A stretch of 64,000 nucleotides of DNA from Paracoccaceae bacterium (GTDB lineage Bacteria; Pseudomonadota; Alphaproteobacteria; Rhodobacterales; Rhodobacteraceae), in contig JANREX010000050.1 of the NCBI GenBank assembly GCA_030758115.1, forward strand, positions 1-64,000. Reading direction: 5' to 3'. This document shows, piece by piece, positions 17,077 to 26,724 of this stretch (positions are counted from its first letter, which is position 1; each line of letters starts with the position of its first letter). Below the pieces are notes generated by a model that worked only from the letters and a program-made list of their open reading frames with translations, was not told the origin of the DNA and did no database searches. The position numbers and the translations under genes were made by a program.

Positions 17077-17580
17077 ATGCCGGAGAGAACAGGCGCCATG
17101 GGGAAGACCACGTCCGGCAAGGTCAGGCAGCCGCCGATGCTGATCGGTTGGCGCGAGCGTATCGCCCTGCCGGAACTGGGCATTGACCTGATGCAGGCCA
17201 AGATCGATACGGGCGCGCGCACTTCGGCGCTGCATGCCACCCGGGCCATTCGGTTCCAGCGGGACGGCGCGGATTGGGTGCGGTTTCACATTCCGCATGC
17301 CAGTGGTCTGGCCGCGCGGGATTGCGAGGCGCCCCTGGTCGACCGGCGCGAGATCAAGAACACTTCGGGCCTTGGCGAGGACCGGCTTGTGATCGAAACC
17401 CTGCTTCTGCTGGGTGGACGGCGCTGGCGGATCGAGGTGTCGCTGGCCGATCGTTCCGCCATGGCGATGCCGATCATCCTGGGCCGTACCGCGATCCGCA
17501 AACGCGGCATCCTTGTGGATGCCGGCAAATCCTACCTGGCGGGCATGCCCCGTCCGACCGGCGGCCAAGGCAAGCCCTGA
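17077..17580 (+). CDS. ATP-dependent zinc protease family (RimB-like) protein
   Basis: About 167 residues of the Zn_protease (PF05618) family. The motif KIDTGARTSALHA is the retropepsin-like DTGA, and PIILGRTAIRKRGILVDAGKSYL closes the fold. These proteins occur next to RimK-type ATP-grasp ligases; in pseudomonads RimB binds RimK, and a proteolytic role in removing glutamate tails from ribosomal protein S6 has been suggested. Here it lies 50 bp upstream of rimK. The start is uncertain: the ATG at 17077 was chosen, and the ATG at 17098 (preceded by GGAGAG) is equally possible. Confidence 0.85.
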   Translation: MPERTGAMGKTTSGKVRQPPMLIGWRERIALPELGIDLMQAKIDTGARTSALHATRAIRFQRDGADWVRFHIPHASGLAARDCEAPLVDRREIKNTSGLGEDRLVIETLLLLGGRRWRIEVSLADRSAMAMPIILGRTAIRKRGILVDAGKSYLAGMPRPTGGQGKP

Positions 17581-17630
17581 CAGCTTGACGCCGCCCATAT
17601 TACATTCGTTTCCCGTAAAGGACCCTTTCC

Positions 17631-18536
17631 ATGAAGATCGCCATGATGACGCGCAACCCGGCCCTCTACTCGCATCAGCGCCTGAAAGAGGCGGCCGAGG
17701 CGCGTGGGCATGAGCTGGATTTCGTCAATACCCTGCGCTGCAGCATGAACATCGCCTCGCGCAGGCCCGAGATCTATTACGACGGCCAGAAACTGCCGCG
17801 CTATGACGCGGTGATCCCGCGCATCGGGGCGTCGGTCACGTTCTACGGGCTTGCCGTGCTCAGGCAGTTCGAGATGCAGGGCGTCTATCCCCTGAACGAA
17901 AGCGTGGCCATCGGGCGCAGCCGGGACAAGTTGCGGTCCATGCAGCTTTTGGCACGCGACGGGATCGGCCTGCCGGTCACGACCTTCGCCCATGATCCCA
18001 AGCAGACCGAAGAGGTGGTGAAACTGGCCGGTGGCGCGCCGCTGGTGATCAAGCTCCTGGAAGGCACGCAAGGCATCGGCGTGGTTCTGGCCGATACCGA
18101 CCGTTCCGCGAAATCGGTGATCGAGGCGTTTCGCGGCGCAGGCGTGAACATCCTGGTGCAGGAGTTCATCAAGGAAGCGGGCGGCACCGACATCCGCGCC
18201 ATCGTGGTGGGCGGCAAGGTGGTCGCGGCCATGCAGCGCACCGGGGCAGAGGGCGAGTTCCGGTCGAACCTGCACCGGGGTGGATCGGCCAAACCGATCA
18301 AGATTTCACCAGAGGAGCGGTCGACCGCCATCCGTGCTGCGAAATCCATGGGGCTGAATGTCTGCGGCGTGGATATGCTGCGGTCGAATCATGGCCCCGT
18401 GGTGATGGAAGTGAATTCCAGCCCCGGTCTGGAAGGGGTCGAGAAGGCCACAGGCAAGGATATCGCGGGGATGATCATCGAATTCATCGAGAAGAACGCC
18501 AAGGACGGGCAGACCAAGACCAAGGGCAAGGGATGA
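17631..18536 (+). CDS. rimK: RimK, ribosomal S6 modification ATP-grasp ligase
   Basis: 301 residues, the standard RimK length. ATP-grasp features are [36 protein letters not shown] (nucleotide-binding Lys and Gly loop), LVQEFIKE and the Mg-binding [15 protein letters not shown]. RimK adds glutamates to the C-terminus of ribosomal protein S6 and makes poly-alpha-glutamate in vitro. It overlaps the downstream deacylase gene by four bases (ATGA), which links the three proteins in one pathway. Confidence 0.93.
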   Translation: MKIAMMTRNPALYSHQRLKEAAEARGHELDFVNTLRCSMNIASRRPEIYYDGQKLPRYDAVIPRIGASVTFYGLAVLRQFEMQGVYPLNESVAIGRSRDKLRSMQLLARDGIGLPVTTFAHDPKQTEEVVKLAGGAPLVIKLLEGTQGIGVVLADTDRSAKSVIEAFRGAGVNILVQEFIKEAGGTDIRAIVVGGKVVAAMQRTGAEGEFRSNLHRGGSAKPIKISPEERSTAIRAAKSMGLNVCGVDMLRSNHGPVVMEVNSSPGLEGVEKATGKDIAGMIIEFIEKNAKDGQTKTKGKG

Positions 18537-19576
18537 CAGGCGCGACCGCGTTCGAACTGGGTGGGGTGCGGGTGCCTGCGGGCACGCGGCGCACCATCGA
18601 CCTGCCAGTATCCTCGTTGTCGGATCACACACCGGTGTCGATGGCGGTGCATGTGGTCAACGGACGCAGGCCGGGTCCGGTGATGTTCGTGTCCGCCGCG
18701 ATCCACGGCGACGAGGTGATCGGGGTCGAGATCGTGCGCCGCCTGCTGCGGGCGCCCAACCTCGAGCGGATGGCGGGCACGCTGCTTGCGGTGCCGATCG
18801 TGAACACCTTCGGGTTCCTGAACCATTCACGGTATCTGCCGGACCGGCGCGACCTGAACCGCTGTTTTCCGGGATCGGCGGAGGGGTCGCTGGGGGCGCG
18901 GCTGGCGCATATCTTCCTCAGCCAGATCGTGGCGCGGTCTGATTTCGGGATCGACCTGCATTCGGCCGCCGTACAGCGGTCGAACCTGCCGCAGATCCGC
19001 CTGACGCCGGGCAATACCCGGCTGGAGCATCTGGCGCAGGCCTTCGGCGCGCCGGTCATGTTGCACTCCAAGCTGCGCGACGGGTCGCTGCGGATGGCAG
19101 CAGAGCAGGCAGGTGTGGATGTCCTGCTCTACGAGGCGGGCGAGGGGCTGCGCTTTGACGAGCTGGCTGCGCGCTCCGGGCTGTCGGGAATCCTGCGGGT
19201 GATGCAGGTCTTGGGCATGATCGGCCCCAAGGGTGTGCCACGGCTGCGGGCGCGGCCCGTCACCTGCACGCGGTCAAGCTGGTACCGGGCGCCAGCGGGT
19301 GGCTTGCTGCGGACCTATCGTGGCATAGGTGACCTGGTCGAGCCGGGGATGCTGCTGGGGGCTGTGTCGGATCCGTTCGGCGTGGCCGAGGTCGAGATCA
19401 CGGCGCAGTCCAACGGCATCATCGTGGGGCGCAGCAACATGCCCGTGGTGAACGAAGGCGACGCGCTGTTCCATGTGGCGGAAACCCCCAAGGTCTGGCA
19501 CGCGGAAGCGGCGATGGAAGGTGTTGCCGCCCAGATGGACGCAGCCCCCCTGTTCGACGAGGACGAGATCATCTGA
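18533..19576 (+). CDS. Succinylglutamate desuccinylase/aspartoacylase-family zinc hydrolase
   Basis: 347 residues, an M14-type carboxypeptidase-like fold (AstE/AspA). Zinc ligands are visible at H58 and E61 ([10 protein letters not shown]) and in GIDLHSA near residue 140; [24 protein letters not shown] is the substrate loop and YEAGEGLRF carries the catalytic Glu. It hydrolyses an N-acyl or peptide bond of an acidic amino acid. Because it is co-translated with rimK, a role in processing glutamate adducts is more likely than arginine catabolism; no other ast genes are nearby. Confidence 0.88.
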   Translation: MTGATAFELGGVRVPAGTRRTIDLPVSSLSDHTPVSMAVHVVNGRRPGPVMFVSAAIHGDEVIGVEIVRRLLRAPNLERMAGTLLAVPIVNTFGFLNHSRYLPDRRDLNRCFPGSAEGSLGARLAHIFLSQIVARSDFGIDLHSAAVQRSNLPQIRLTPGNTRLEHLAQAFGAPVMLHSKLRDGSLRMAAEQAGVDVLLYEAGEGLRFDELAARSGLSGILRVMQVLGMIGPKGVPRLRARPVTCTRSSWYRAPAGGLLRTYRGIGDLVEPGMLLGAVSDPFGVAEVEITAQSNGIIVGRSNMPVVNEGDALFHVAETPKVWHAEAAMEGVAAQMDAAPLFDEDEII

Positions 19577-19599
19577 TCCCGGTGAACCGCCGGCAAAGG

Positions 19600-20001
19600 T
19601 CAGTCGTCATAGGGCATGCGGGTGGTATCATCCAAATCTTCGGGCAGGAATTTCTGAAAGAAACACGCGTCGTCAAAGAAATCCTTGTGGTCCTTGCTGT
19701 TTGTCAGGCGGCCCGTGGCGGTCACTTTTGTCGCGCGGTCAAATCCGTTGCGCTGATCGACCTCGCAGATGAACTGAAAGTTCGGGTTGCGTGATCTGTA
19801 GCTTTTCAGGTCCGACGGCGGGACGTAGGGGGCCATCGCCATGTCGTCCCGTGGCAGGTGCTTTTCGAAGGGTTGAACCGCGATCAGCAGAAGATTGATG
19901 TCCCATGTGATCATGCAAATCGCCTCGAATTCTATGGCGATACCGTCGAAGCGAACTTTGGGCTGAAACCGTCTTGGGTCTTCGGGGCTTGGTTCCAGCA
20001 T
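19600..20001 (-). CDS. Hypothetical protein, partner of the adjacent hydrolase
   Basis: 133 residues with no family recognised. It is polar and aromatic-rich (NPNFQFICEVDQRNGF, DDACFFQKFLPEDLDD), without signal peptide or membrane segment, and acidic at the C-terminus. It starts 4 bp after the stop codon of the upstream hydrolase gene, so both are surely one transcript. Codon use is less biased than in neighbouring housekeeping genes, with more A/T third positions, which may mean recent acquisition. It may be a binding partner or cofactor of the hydrolase. Confidence 0.7.
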   Translation of the reverse strand: MLEPSPEDPRRFQPKVRFDGIAIEFEAICMITWDINLLLIAVQPFEKHLPRDDMAMAPYVPPSDLKSYRSRNPNFQFICEVDQRNGFDRATKVTATGRLTNSKDHKDFFDDACFFQKFLPEDLDDTTRMPYDD

Positions 20002-20005
20002 CGTA

Positions 20006-20764
20006 TCAACCTTTCAGAACGTCCCCGACGAACATGGAGAGGGCCGGTTCGATGTCCGGCAGGTTCTGCACCGCGCCATGGGGATCAAGGGGCAATTGTG
20101 GCCCGACGCGCATGGACAGCCAGTGCACGGGCCGACCAAAGCCAAGGCCGACGCCGGTGGCGGAGTTGATGTCCACAACACCATCGTGCAGCTGCGGTGA
20201 CGGGTTGGCATGGCTGAACCCGATGGCGGTCACGTTCTTGCGAAAGGCCGCTTCGGTGGCGTTCTTGTTCAGTTTGCCCAGATCCTGGCTGACGGGCATC
20301 ATCGACATCGCGCCATAGTTGATCGGCGGCACATGGAGCATCGTCCCCAGATGTGGTGTGCAATAGGTGAACAGGCGCCGTGGAGTCAGCCCGTTGGCAA
20401 TCATTTGCCGGGCCACCAATCCACCCATGGAATAGGCAAAGATCGACAGGTTGTTCGTGGGAACATTGTTGTTCTTGAGGTATGCCGCGATTTCCTGTGC
20501 ACCAAAGACAAAGGATTGATGGGTGTTGTAGCGCCCGAAAATGACCTGATAGCCCTGCTTTTCAAGCTTGAAGCGCAGCCAGTCGACGGCGACCAGCAAG
20601 GCCTGCCCCGGTTGATGGTTTTTCATCAGGTCAAACCCATGCAGCACCAGCGCCACACCTTTGGGTGCGGACATCGCGCCCATTTCGGGCGTCATGTCTG
20701 TACTCAGACGGACGCCGTCATAGATTTCTGCTGCGGGGATTACGTCAAAGGACTCGGTGGTCAT
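20006..20764 (-). CDS. Alpha/beta-hydrolase (lipase/esterase-like)
   Basis: 252 residues. VALVLHGFDLM gives the oxyanion strand, and the nucleophile elbow is S112 in FAYSMGGLVARQ (GxSxG with Tyr in place of the usual His). HDGVVDINSATG near residue 190 supplies the likely catalytic His and a nearby acid. No signal peptide is visible. CTPHLGTMLH resembles the triacylglycerol-lipase/PGAP1-like group, which acts on esters or lipids, but the substrate cannot be assigned. It heads a two-gene operon with the 133-residue protein and is divergent from nothing obvious; the pnp terminator lies upstream. Confidence 0.8.
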   Translation of the reverse strand: MTTESFDVIPAAEIYDGVRLSTDMTPEMGAMSAPKGVALVLHGFDLMKNHQPGQALLVAVDWLRFKLEKQGYQVIFGRYNTHQSFVFGAQEIAAYLKNNNVPTNNLSIFAYSMGGLVARQMIANGLTPRRLFTYCTPHLGTMLHVPPINYGAMSMMPVSQDLGKLNKNATEAAFRKNVTAIGFSHANPSPQLHDGVVDINSATGVGLGFGRPVHWLSMRVGPQLPLDPHGAVQNLPDIEPALSMFVGDVLKG

Positions 20765-20859
20765 GCTGCGCGCTCACTCGTTAACCAAAAAACACTACGC
20801 AATGTGGCGAGCATGGATACGGGCGCAGGTTCTGTCAATTCGTCATGATACGCCGCATG

Positions 20860-20890
20860 AAAAAGGCCCCGATGTTTCCATCGGGGCCTT
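20860..20890 (-). terminator. Rho-independent terminator of pnp
   Basis: A perfect 12-bp stem (20890-20879 with 20874-20863 on the minus strand) with a 4-nt loop is followed by T residues, 25 bp after the pnp stop codon. Confidence 0.92.
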
Positions 20891-20914
20891 GTCCGTTCCA
20901 AGGGGAAAGGGGGC

Positions 20915-23053
20915 TTATTCGCCCGCTTCCGCCTCTTCCTTGGTGATCTCTTCGCCGGTTTCCTGGTTCACCGATTTCATCGCCAGGCGAACCTTGCCGC
21001 GATCGTCGAAGCCCAGCAGCTTGACCCAGACTTCCTGACCTTCCTTGAGCACATCCGACGGATGGTTCAGGCGGCGGTTTTCGATCTGGGACACGTGCAC
21101 CAGGCCGTCGCGCTTGCCGAAGAAGTTCACGAAAGCGCCGAAATCGACCAGCTTGACCACGGTGCCCTTGTAGACCTTGCCTTCTTCCGGCTCGGCCACG
21201 ATGGACCAGATCATGTCATAGGCCTTCTTGATCGAGTCGCCGTTGGGCGATGCGATCTTGATGATGCCGTCGTCATTGATGTCGACCTTGGCGCCGGACA
21301 CTTCCACGATCTCGCGGATGACCTTGCCGCCCGAGCCGATCACTTCACGGATCTTGTCGGTCGGGATCTGCATCGTCTCGATACGCGGGGCGTGGATCGA
21401 GAAGTCAGCCGCGCCGGACAGGGCCTTGTTCATCTCGCCAAGGATATGGATACGGCCGTCCTTGGCTTGCGCCAGGGCTTTCTCCATGATTTCGGGCGTG
21501 ATGCCGGCAACCTTGATGTCCATCTGGAGGCTGGTGATCCCGTTTTCGGTGCCAGCCACCTTGAAGTCCATGTCGCCCAGGTGGTCTTCGTCACCCAGGA
21601 TGTCGGTCAGCACGGCATAGGAGCCGTCATCTTCCAGGATCAGGCCCATGGCCACACCGGCGACAGGCGCCTTCAGCGGCACACCGGCATCCATCATCGA
21701 CAGCGAACCGCCGCAGACCGATGCCATCGAGGAGGAACCGTTCGATTCCGTGATCTCGGACACGATGCGGATCGTGTAGGGGAAGTCGGTCGAAGCGGGC
21801 AGCACGGCCTGAAGGGCGCGCCATGCCAGCTTGCCGTGACCGATTTCACGACGGCCAGGGGAACCCACGCGGCCAACCTCGCCCACCGAATAGGGGGGGA
21901 AGTTGTAGTGCAGCATGAAGTTGGATTTGAAGTTGCCATGCAGCGCATCGATGAACTGCTCGTCATCGCCGGTGCCCAGCGTGGTCACGACCAGGCCCTG
22001 GGTTTCGCCACGGGTGAACAGGGCGGAACCATGGGTGCGCGGCAGCAGGCCGGTTTCGCAGACGATCGGACGCACGGTGGTCGTGTCACGTCCGTCGATC
22101 CGCTTGCCGGTTTTCACGACATCGCCACGCAGAACGCTGGCTTCCAGTTTCTTCAGCGCGGTGCCAAGGTTTGCATCGGCCAGCTGTTCCTCGGTCAGGG
22201 CTGCCTTGATGGCGGCCTTGGCGTCGGAAACGGCGGTGGTGCGCGCCTGCTTGTCGGTGATCGCGTAAGCTGCGCGGATCTTGTCTTCGCCGGCTGCTTT
22301 CACGGCGGCGTAGATCTCGCTGTAATCGGCAGGCTGGAAATCGAAGGGCTCTTTCGCGGCGGCTTCGGCCAGGTCGATGATCAGGTCGATCACCGGCTGG
22401 ATCTGCTGATGCGCGAAGACGACGGCGCCCAGCATCTCGGCCTCGGTCAGCTCATAGGCTTCCGATTCCACCATCATCACGGCGTCCTTGGTGCCTGCGA
22501 CAACCAGGTCCAGACGCTGCTCGGGGTTGGTGCGCAGGTTCTGCATGTCGTCAACCGAGGGGTTGAGGACATAGTCACCGTTCACAAAGCCCACGCGGCA
22601 GCCTGCGATCGGGCCCATGAAGGGCGCACCCGACAGGGTCAGCGCGGCCGAGGCGGCGATCATCGCCACGACATCGGGGTCGTTCACAAGGTCATGCGAC
22701 AGCACGGTGCACATCACCAGGACTTCGTTCTTGAAACCTTCGACGAACAGCGGGCGGATCGGACGGTCGATCAGGCGCGCGGTCAGCGTTTCCTTTTCGG
22801 TCGGACGCGCTTCGCGCTTGAAAAAGCCACCCGGCACTTTGCCGGCGGCATAGTATTTTTCCTGGTAATGGACGGTCAGCGGAAAGAAATCCTGACCCGG
22901 CTTGGGTTCCTTGGCGAAGGTGACGTTTGCCATCACCGAGGTTTCGCCCAGGGTGGCAATGACGGTGCCGTCTGCCTGGCGGGCGATCTTGCCCGTTTCC
23001 AGTGTCAGCGTCTCGTCGCCCCACTGCATCGTTTTGGTCGTTACGTTAAACAT
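20915..23053 (-). CDS. pnp: Polyribonucleotide nucleotidyltransferase
   Basis: 712 residues: two RNase PH domains flanking an alpha-helical domain, then KH ([15 protein letters not shown], near 560) and S1 RNA-binding domains ([16 protein letters not shown], near 625), the full PNPase layout. [16 protein letters not shown] and [20 protein letters not shown] carry the phosphate- and metal-binding residues of the active second core. It performs phosphorolytic 3'-5' RNA decay. It lies downstream of rpsO in the classic rpsO-pnp order, with a hairpin between them that may be a processing site. Confidence 0.97.
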   Translation of the reverse strand: MFNVTTKTMQWGDETLTLETGKIARQADGTVIATLGETSVMANVTFAKEPKPGQDFFPLTVHYQEKYYAAGKVPGGFFKREARPTEKETLTARLIDRPIRPLFVEGFKNEVLVMCTVLSHDLVNDPDVVAMIAASAALTLSGAPFMGPIAGCRVGFVNGDYVLNPSVDDMQNLRTNPEQRLDLVVAGTKDAVMMVESEAYELTEAEMLGAVVFAHQQIQPVIDLIIDLAEAAAKEPFDFQPADYSEIYAAVKAAGEDKIRAAYAITDKQARTTAVSDAKAAIKAALTEEQLADANLGTALKKLEASVLRGDVVKTGKRIDGRDTTTVRPIVCETGLLPRTHGSALFTRGETQGLVVTTLGTGDDEQFIDALHGNFKSNFMLHYNFPPYSVGEVGRVGSPGRREIGHGKLAWRALQAVLPASTDFPYTIRIVSEITESNGSSSMASVCGGSLSMMDAGVPLKAPVAGVAMGLILEDDGSYAVLTDILGDEDHLGDMDFKVAGTENGITSLQMDIKVAGITPEIMEKALAQAKDGRIHILGEMNKALSGAADFSIHAPRIETMQIPTDKIREVIGSGGKVIREIVEVSGAKVDINDDGIIKIASPNGDSIKKAYDMIWSIVAEPEEGKVYKGTVVKLVDFGAFVNFFGKRDGLVHVSQIENRRLNHPSDVLKEGQEVWVKLLGFDDRGKVRLAMKSVNQETGEEITKEEAEAGE

Positions 23054-23190
23054 CTCGTATCCTATCTTGGCCTCCGGGGCCCATCCCCTTTGGCCGTTTC
23101 ATCTGGGGCCGTATTGCCCCCTGGCTTCTGCTTCGTTCATCCTGCCATCGCCGCAAAGCCCGACGGGACGGCAATCGGATCATGTTGAAA

Positions 23191-23211
23191 CCGCGCCCTT
23201 TTGGGGCGCGG
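23191..23211 (-). terminator. Hairpin after rpsO (weak terminator or processing site)
   Basis: An 8-bp stem (CCGCGCCC 23191-23198 with GGGCGCGG 23204-23211) lies 14 bp after rpsO on the minus strand and is followed only by TTTC. In other bacteria the rpsO-pnp junction has an attenuator and an RNase III autoregulatory hairpin, so partial read-through into pnp is likely. Confidence 0.65.
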
Positions 23212-23225
23212 TCCTTTGTCTTGTC

Positions 23226-23495
23226 TCAGCGACGGATGCCCAGGCGCTTGATGAGGTCCTGGTAACGGCCCTCGTCTTTTGCCTTCAGGTAATCCAGCAG
23301 CTTGCGGCGCTGGGCCACCATCATCAGAAGGCCACGGCGACCGTGGTTGTCCTTCTTGTGGGTCTTGAAATGCTCGGTCAGCGTTGAGATGCGCGAGGTG
23401 AGGATGGCAACCTGGACTTCGGGCGAACCGGTGTCGCCTTCCTTGGTTGCGAATTCCTTGATCACACGTGCTTTTTCTTCGACAGTAATCGACAT
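23226..23495 (-). CDS. rpsO: 30S ribosomal protein S15
   Basis: 89 residues, exactly the family length: [33 protein letters not shown] and RRKLLDYLK are the S15 signature. It binds 16S rRNA helices 20-22 early in 30S assembly. The ATG at 23495 is preceded by AAAGGAGACCCCG; an upstream in-frame ATG would add an atypical extension. First gene of rpsO-pnp. Confidence 0.97.
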   Translation of the reverse strand: MSITVEEKARVIKEFATKEGDTGSPEVQVAILTSRISTLTEHFKTHKKDNHGRRGLLMMVAQRRKLLDYLKAKDEGRYQDLIKRLGIRR

Positions 23496-23689
23496 CGGGG
23501 TCTCCTTTGAATGAAAGGTGAAGGGCACAAGCCGGGATGTCGTCCAGCAGGGTCCGTGGAGGTATCAGGCCGGGAATCCGGCACGGATTGCGCGCGTATA
23601 GGGGAAATCCCCCCATTTGGAAAGGGAAAACAGTAATCAGCCCGGGGGCTGGCGGCCCCTTTCCGGACAGGTCACGCGCCTGGGCGCCA

Positions 23690-24697
23690 TCACATTCGTG
23701 ACTGTCCCATGATCACGATATCCGACAGCATCAGCCCGCTTGCGCCCGACAGAGAGGCGACATGCGCCCCTTCCAGATAGAGGTTGATCCGGTCCGACCC
23801 GTCTTCATCGGTGCGCAGCTCGATCAGGGGATCGGTGCCGCCGGTGTCGTCGAAGACCACAAGCAGGCTGTCTTCGGCCAGATCGAAATCCACGATCTCG
23901 GCCGGATCGGTGATCCATTGCCCCAGTTGGAACAGGTCCGCGCCGCGCCCGCCCGTTACGATGTCGCCGCTGCCGGCAAGGATCGTATCCTCGCCATCCC
24001 CGCCATTCAGGTAGTCCGCGTCTGGCGCCTCCGGGTCTTCGGGTCGATGACCCAGCAGCAGATCATTGCCCGCGCCCCCGAACAGCGTGTCATTGCCCGG
24101 CCCGCCGGTCAGGCCGTCGTCCCCCAGGCCGCCATGCAGCGCGTCATTGCCCGCCGCACCGAACAGCTGATCCATGCCGTCGCCGCCATGCAGACTGTCC
24201 ATGCCGGGGCCACCCTGCAGGGTGTCGTCCCCGTTCTGCCCGAACAGCAGGTCATCGCCGTCACCGCCGGACAGGCTGTCGTCGCCGGTGCCGCCGTAAA
24301 GCTGATCGTTGCCTTGACCGCCCATCACCAGATCATCGCCTTCGGCACCATGAAGGTCATCCCGGCCAGCCGCGCCAAGCAGCGTATCATTGCCGTCGCG
24401 TCCGCCGATCTGGTCGTCGCCGGTGCCGCCCTCGATCAGGTCGGGGCCCGCTTGACCCGCCAGAATCCGGTCTGTTCCACGGCCCTGTTCCGATGCGTCG
24501 GACCCTGTCGCGGCATCCAGAAGGTCGGCCAGACCAGAGGCCGCATTGGCGCTCACCGCATCGCCTGCAGAGGCATCGGGCCCGGCGCCCTGCGGTTCCG
24601 CGGCGTCCTCGTTGTCCGCGCTATCAGGCGCGCCTGACAGCCCGACAAATGCCGCACCGGCGAGCATCAGACCAAAGATGCCTGTCAAGATCAGCAT
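23690..24697 (-). CDS. RTX (hemolysin-type) calcium-binding protein with N-terminal hydrophobic segment
   Basis: 335 residues. Residues 1-22 form a hydrophobic helix (signal anchor or signal peptide) and 23-85 are acidic and disordered. About 14 contiguous GGxGxDxLx nonapeptides (roughly 90-215) should form a calcium beta-roll. The C-terminal part (DSLLVVFDDTGG, GASGLMLSDIVIM) resembles the ends of type I-secreted RTX proteins. Two oddities are the hydrophobic N-terminus, unusual for type I substrates, and the absence of HlyB/D-type transporter genes nearby. The ATG at 24697 was preferred over the longer frame because the hydrophobic helix begins there. Function unknown. Confidence 0.85.
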   Translation of the reverse strand: MLILTGIFGLMLAGAAFVGLSGAPDSADNEDAAEPQGAGPDASAGDAVSANAASGLADLLDAATGSDASEQGRGTDRILAGQAGPDLIEGGTGDDQIGGRDGNDTLLGAAGRDDLHGAEGDDLVMGGQGNDQLYGGTGDDSLSGGDGDDLLFGQNGDDTLQGGPGMDSLHGGDGMDQLFGAAGNDALHGGLGDDGLTGGPGNDTLFGGAGNDLLLGHRPEDPEAPDADYLNGGDGEDTILAGSGDIVTGGRGADLFQLGQWITDPAEIVDFDLAEDSLLVVFDDTGGTDPLIELRTDEDGSDRINLYLEGAHVASLSGASGLMLSDIVIMGQSRM

Positions 24698-24785
24698 GAA
24701 AACCCTCGCACCACACGAAAAAGAACACCCCGGTATTACCAGCCACAAAGGCCGGGCATGGGTCAAATCCGTTGTGATGGCGTGG

Positions 24786-25100
24786 TTAATTCTGGCCGCT
24801 GCCGTCAAGGCCCCGGCTGAGGTCGATCTCCTTCGCGAGTTCCGAGGCCCATTCGCCGATGATGGGCAGGAATTCGAACTGCGACACCCACCAGGCCAGC
24901 ACAGAGACAAGGATCGAGGCCCCGAGAACCGACCCGAGGCCGAAGGCCAGGCCCCGCAGGAACTGGAACCCGACCAGCCGCCAGATCGAGTTGTGCACCT
25001 TGATGAAGCGGTGCGCGTTCAGGCGCTCGACCTCCCTGGCAAGGGTGCGCATGGCGTCGGCCTGATCGTCAGAGGGTTGTTGCCGGGCGCTGTCTGTCAT
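24786..25100 (-). CDS. DUF5665-like small membrane protein
   Basis: 104 residues. A polar N-terminus with VERLNAHRFIKVHNSIWRLVGFQFLRGLAFGLGSVLGASILVS is followed by a hydrophobic helix (about 48-72) and an amphipathic end (FEFLPIIGEWASEL). This matches the DUF5665 pattern of small single-span proteins. Role unknown. It lies 19 bp from the DUF1643 gene, on the same strand. Confidence 0.75.
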   Translation of the reverse strand: MTDSARQQPSDDQADAMRTLAREVERLNAHRFIKVHNSIWRLVGFQFLRGLAFGLGSVLGASILVSVLAWWVSQFEFLPIIGEWASELAKEIDLSRGLDGSGQN

Positions 25101-25119
25101 CGGCTTTCCTTTCCGCGCT

Positions 25120-25647
25120 TCAGGGTTGGGCGGGCCATGGGATCGGTTTCTGGTCGTAGGAAATATAGAGCGGGTGCTTGGGATGTCCGTCCTTGGTCAG
25201 GCCAAGGTGGTGGAGGGGCTGTGGCTGGGCGCGCAGCAGGCGCTCGACCAAGGGGCCGCGGTCCAGATGGGCACCGTGGGTGCCCCATGCGGCGATGATC
25301 CTGCCGCCCGGCCCTTTTGCCCAATCGCAGCTTTCGGTGATGGCGGCGTCATTGGCCGGACCCACCGGATCGGACGCGGCGCGCATGGCGCGCGGATCGG
25401 TGTCGCGCCAGGCAAAGATATTGGTGACCCGAAAGCTGCCGAAGCCCAGCGCACGGGCACGGCGTTCACAGCGTTCCACGGTGGGGTCGTTCTGCGCCTC
25501 GGTCGCGGTCGAGGGGTTGAGCATCACGAACAGGGCACGCGGCCCCGCCGCGTCCCAGGTGCGCGTCAGCAGATAACGGTAGCGTTCGCAGTCGGAATAG
25601 ACCGCCGTCGACTGCGCATCGCCTTTCAGGAAATCGCGTGTGATCAT
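25120..25647 (-). CDS. DUF1643 domain protein
   Basis: About 175 residues: YRYLLTRTW, LFVMLNPSTATEAQNDPTV, FGSFRVTNIFAWRDTDP, IIAAWGTHG and GLTKDGHPKHPLYI are the hallmarks of DUF1643. This uncharacterised family is widespread in bacteria and sometimes found in mobile or defence contexts; here it sits among housekeeping genes. The start is uncertain: the ATG at 25647 (MITRDF) was chosen, and an ATG ten codons earlier is possible. Confidence 0.85.
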   Translation of the reverse strand: MITRDFLKGDAQSTAVYSDCERYRYLLTRTWDAAGPRALFVMLNPSTATEAQNDPTVERCERRARALGFGSFRVTNIFAWRDTDPRAMRAASDPVGPANDAAITESCDWAKGPGGRIIAAWGTHGAHLDRGPLVERLLRAQPQPLHHLGLTKDGHPKHPLYISYDQKPIPWPAQP

Positions 25648-25694
25648 GTCCCGGTTGTGCCTTGCCCGCCCGTGCATTGCAAGGCGGCGGCGCT

Positions 25695-26603
25695 TCAGTC
25701 CTGATTGAAGACGCGGCTGGGGTGCAGTTCGCCGGCCTTGTAGATGCCGACCGCCACGGCGCGCCCGTCAAGGCTGGCCCAGGCCTCGTCGCCATACTCG
25801 ACGTCCGAGGCCAGCACCATGCCGGGGTTCCCGTTGCGCAGGCGAGCAGCGCCTTCCGGGGTGCAGCGCAATTCGGGCAGGTCGGTCAGCCCGGTTTCCA
25901 GCGGCAGCACATGTGCGTCCAGATCGGGGGTGCGTGCCATCGCGTCGATCTGGTCCAGCGTCAGGCCATCCGTGGCCTCGAACGGGCCCGACCAGACGCG
26001 GCGCAGGGTCACCACATGGGCATGACAGCCCAGCGCCTCGCCCAGATCGCGCGCGATGGAGCGGACATAGCCGCCCTTGCCGCAGGTCATTTCCAGCACG
26101 ACGTGATCGGCGTCGGGCCGGTCCGTCATTACCAGTTCCTCGACCCAGAGGGGGCGGGCGGCGATCTCGAATTCCTCGTCATCGCGGGCCAGCTTGTAGG
26201 CGCGTTCCCCGTCGATCTTGACGGCGGAAAAGCGCGGCGGCACCTGCATCACGTCACCGACGAAGGCGTGCAGCGCCTCCTTGATGGTGGCATCATCGGG
26301 GCGGATGTCGGATGTGGCGATCACCTGGCCTTCGGCATCGTCGGTATTGGTCGCCTGTCCCAGCCGGATCGTGAAGCGGTAGGCCTTCAGCGCATCGGTG
26401 ATGTAGGGCACGGTCTTGGTGGCCTCGCCAAGGGCTACGGCCAGCACGCCTGTCGCCTCGGGGTCCAGCGTGCCGGCGTGTCCCGCCTTGTTGGCATCCA
26501 GCGCCCAGCGCACCTTGTTGACCACGGCGGTCGAGGTCAGGCCCGCGGGCTTGTCCACCACCAGCCAGCCCGAAATGTCACGACCCTTGCGCTTGCGTCC
26601 CAT
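25695..26603 (-). CDS. truB: tRNA pseudouridine(55) synthase
   Basis: 302 residues. The catalytic Asp is D47 in [38 protein letters not shown] and [15 protein letters not shown] are further TruB motifs. It makes pseudouridine 55 in the T-loop of tRNAs and acts as a tRNA chaperone. It lies downstream of rbfA with a phosphodiester-glycosidase gene inserted between, a variation on the common rbfA-truB order. Confidence 0.96.
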   Translation of the reverse strand: MGRKRKGRDISGWLVVDKPAGLTSTAVVNKVRWALDANKAGHAGTLDPEATGVLAVALGEATKTVPYITDALKAYRFTIRLGQATNTDDAEGQVIATSDIRPDDATIKEALHAFVGDVMQVPPRFSAVKIDGERAYKLARDDEEFEIAARPLWVEELVMTDRPDADHVVLEMTCGKGGYVRSIARDLGEALGCHAHVVTLRRVWSGPFEATDGLTLDQIDAMARTPDLDAHVLPLETGLTDLPELRCTPEGAARLRNGNPGMVLASDVEYGDEAWASLDGRAVAVGIYKAGELHPSRVFNQD

Positions 26604-26697
26604 GGTTCCGTCCCGTTCCTGTCAGATCGCGGGGCCTAGCCCAAGGGCGGCGGTCTGTCAAACGCTGGCGTTGCGCGTGTGGCGGGCTGCGGTCCTT

Positions 26698-26719
26698 GAG
26701 TATTTGCGGAACGATGAAG
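26698..26719 (+). repeat. Dispersed intergenic element, variant copy
   Basis: GAGTATTTGCGGAACGATGA(AG) between truB and the phosphodiester glycosidase gene, in the opposite orientation to both. It matches the copy at 43949-43970 (minus strand, GAGTATTTGGGGAACGATGA) and is a divergent form of the element at 1628, 8168, 30906 and 34444. Confidence 0.65.
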
Positions 26720-26724
26720 CGGTA

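Noticed and set aside
21062-23188. Long plus-strand open frame opposite pnp
   Set aside because: Antisense shadow of the strongly conserved PNPase gene.
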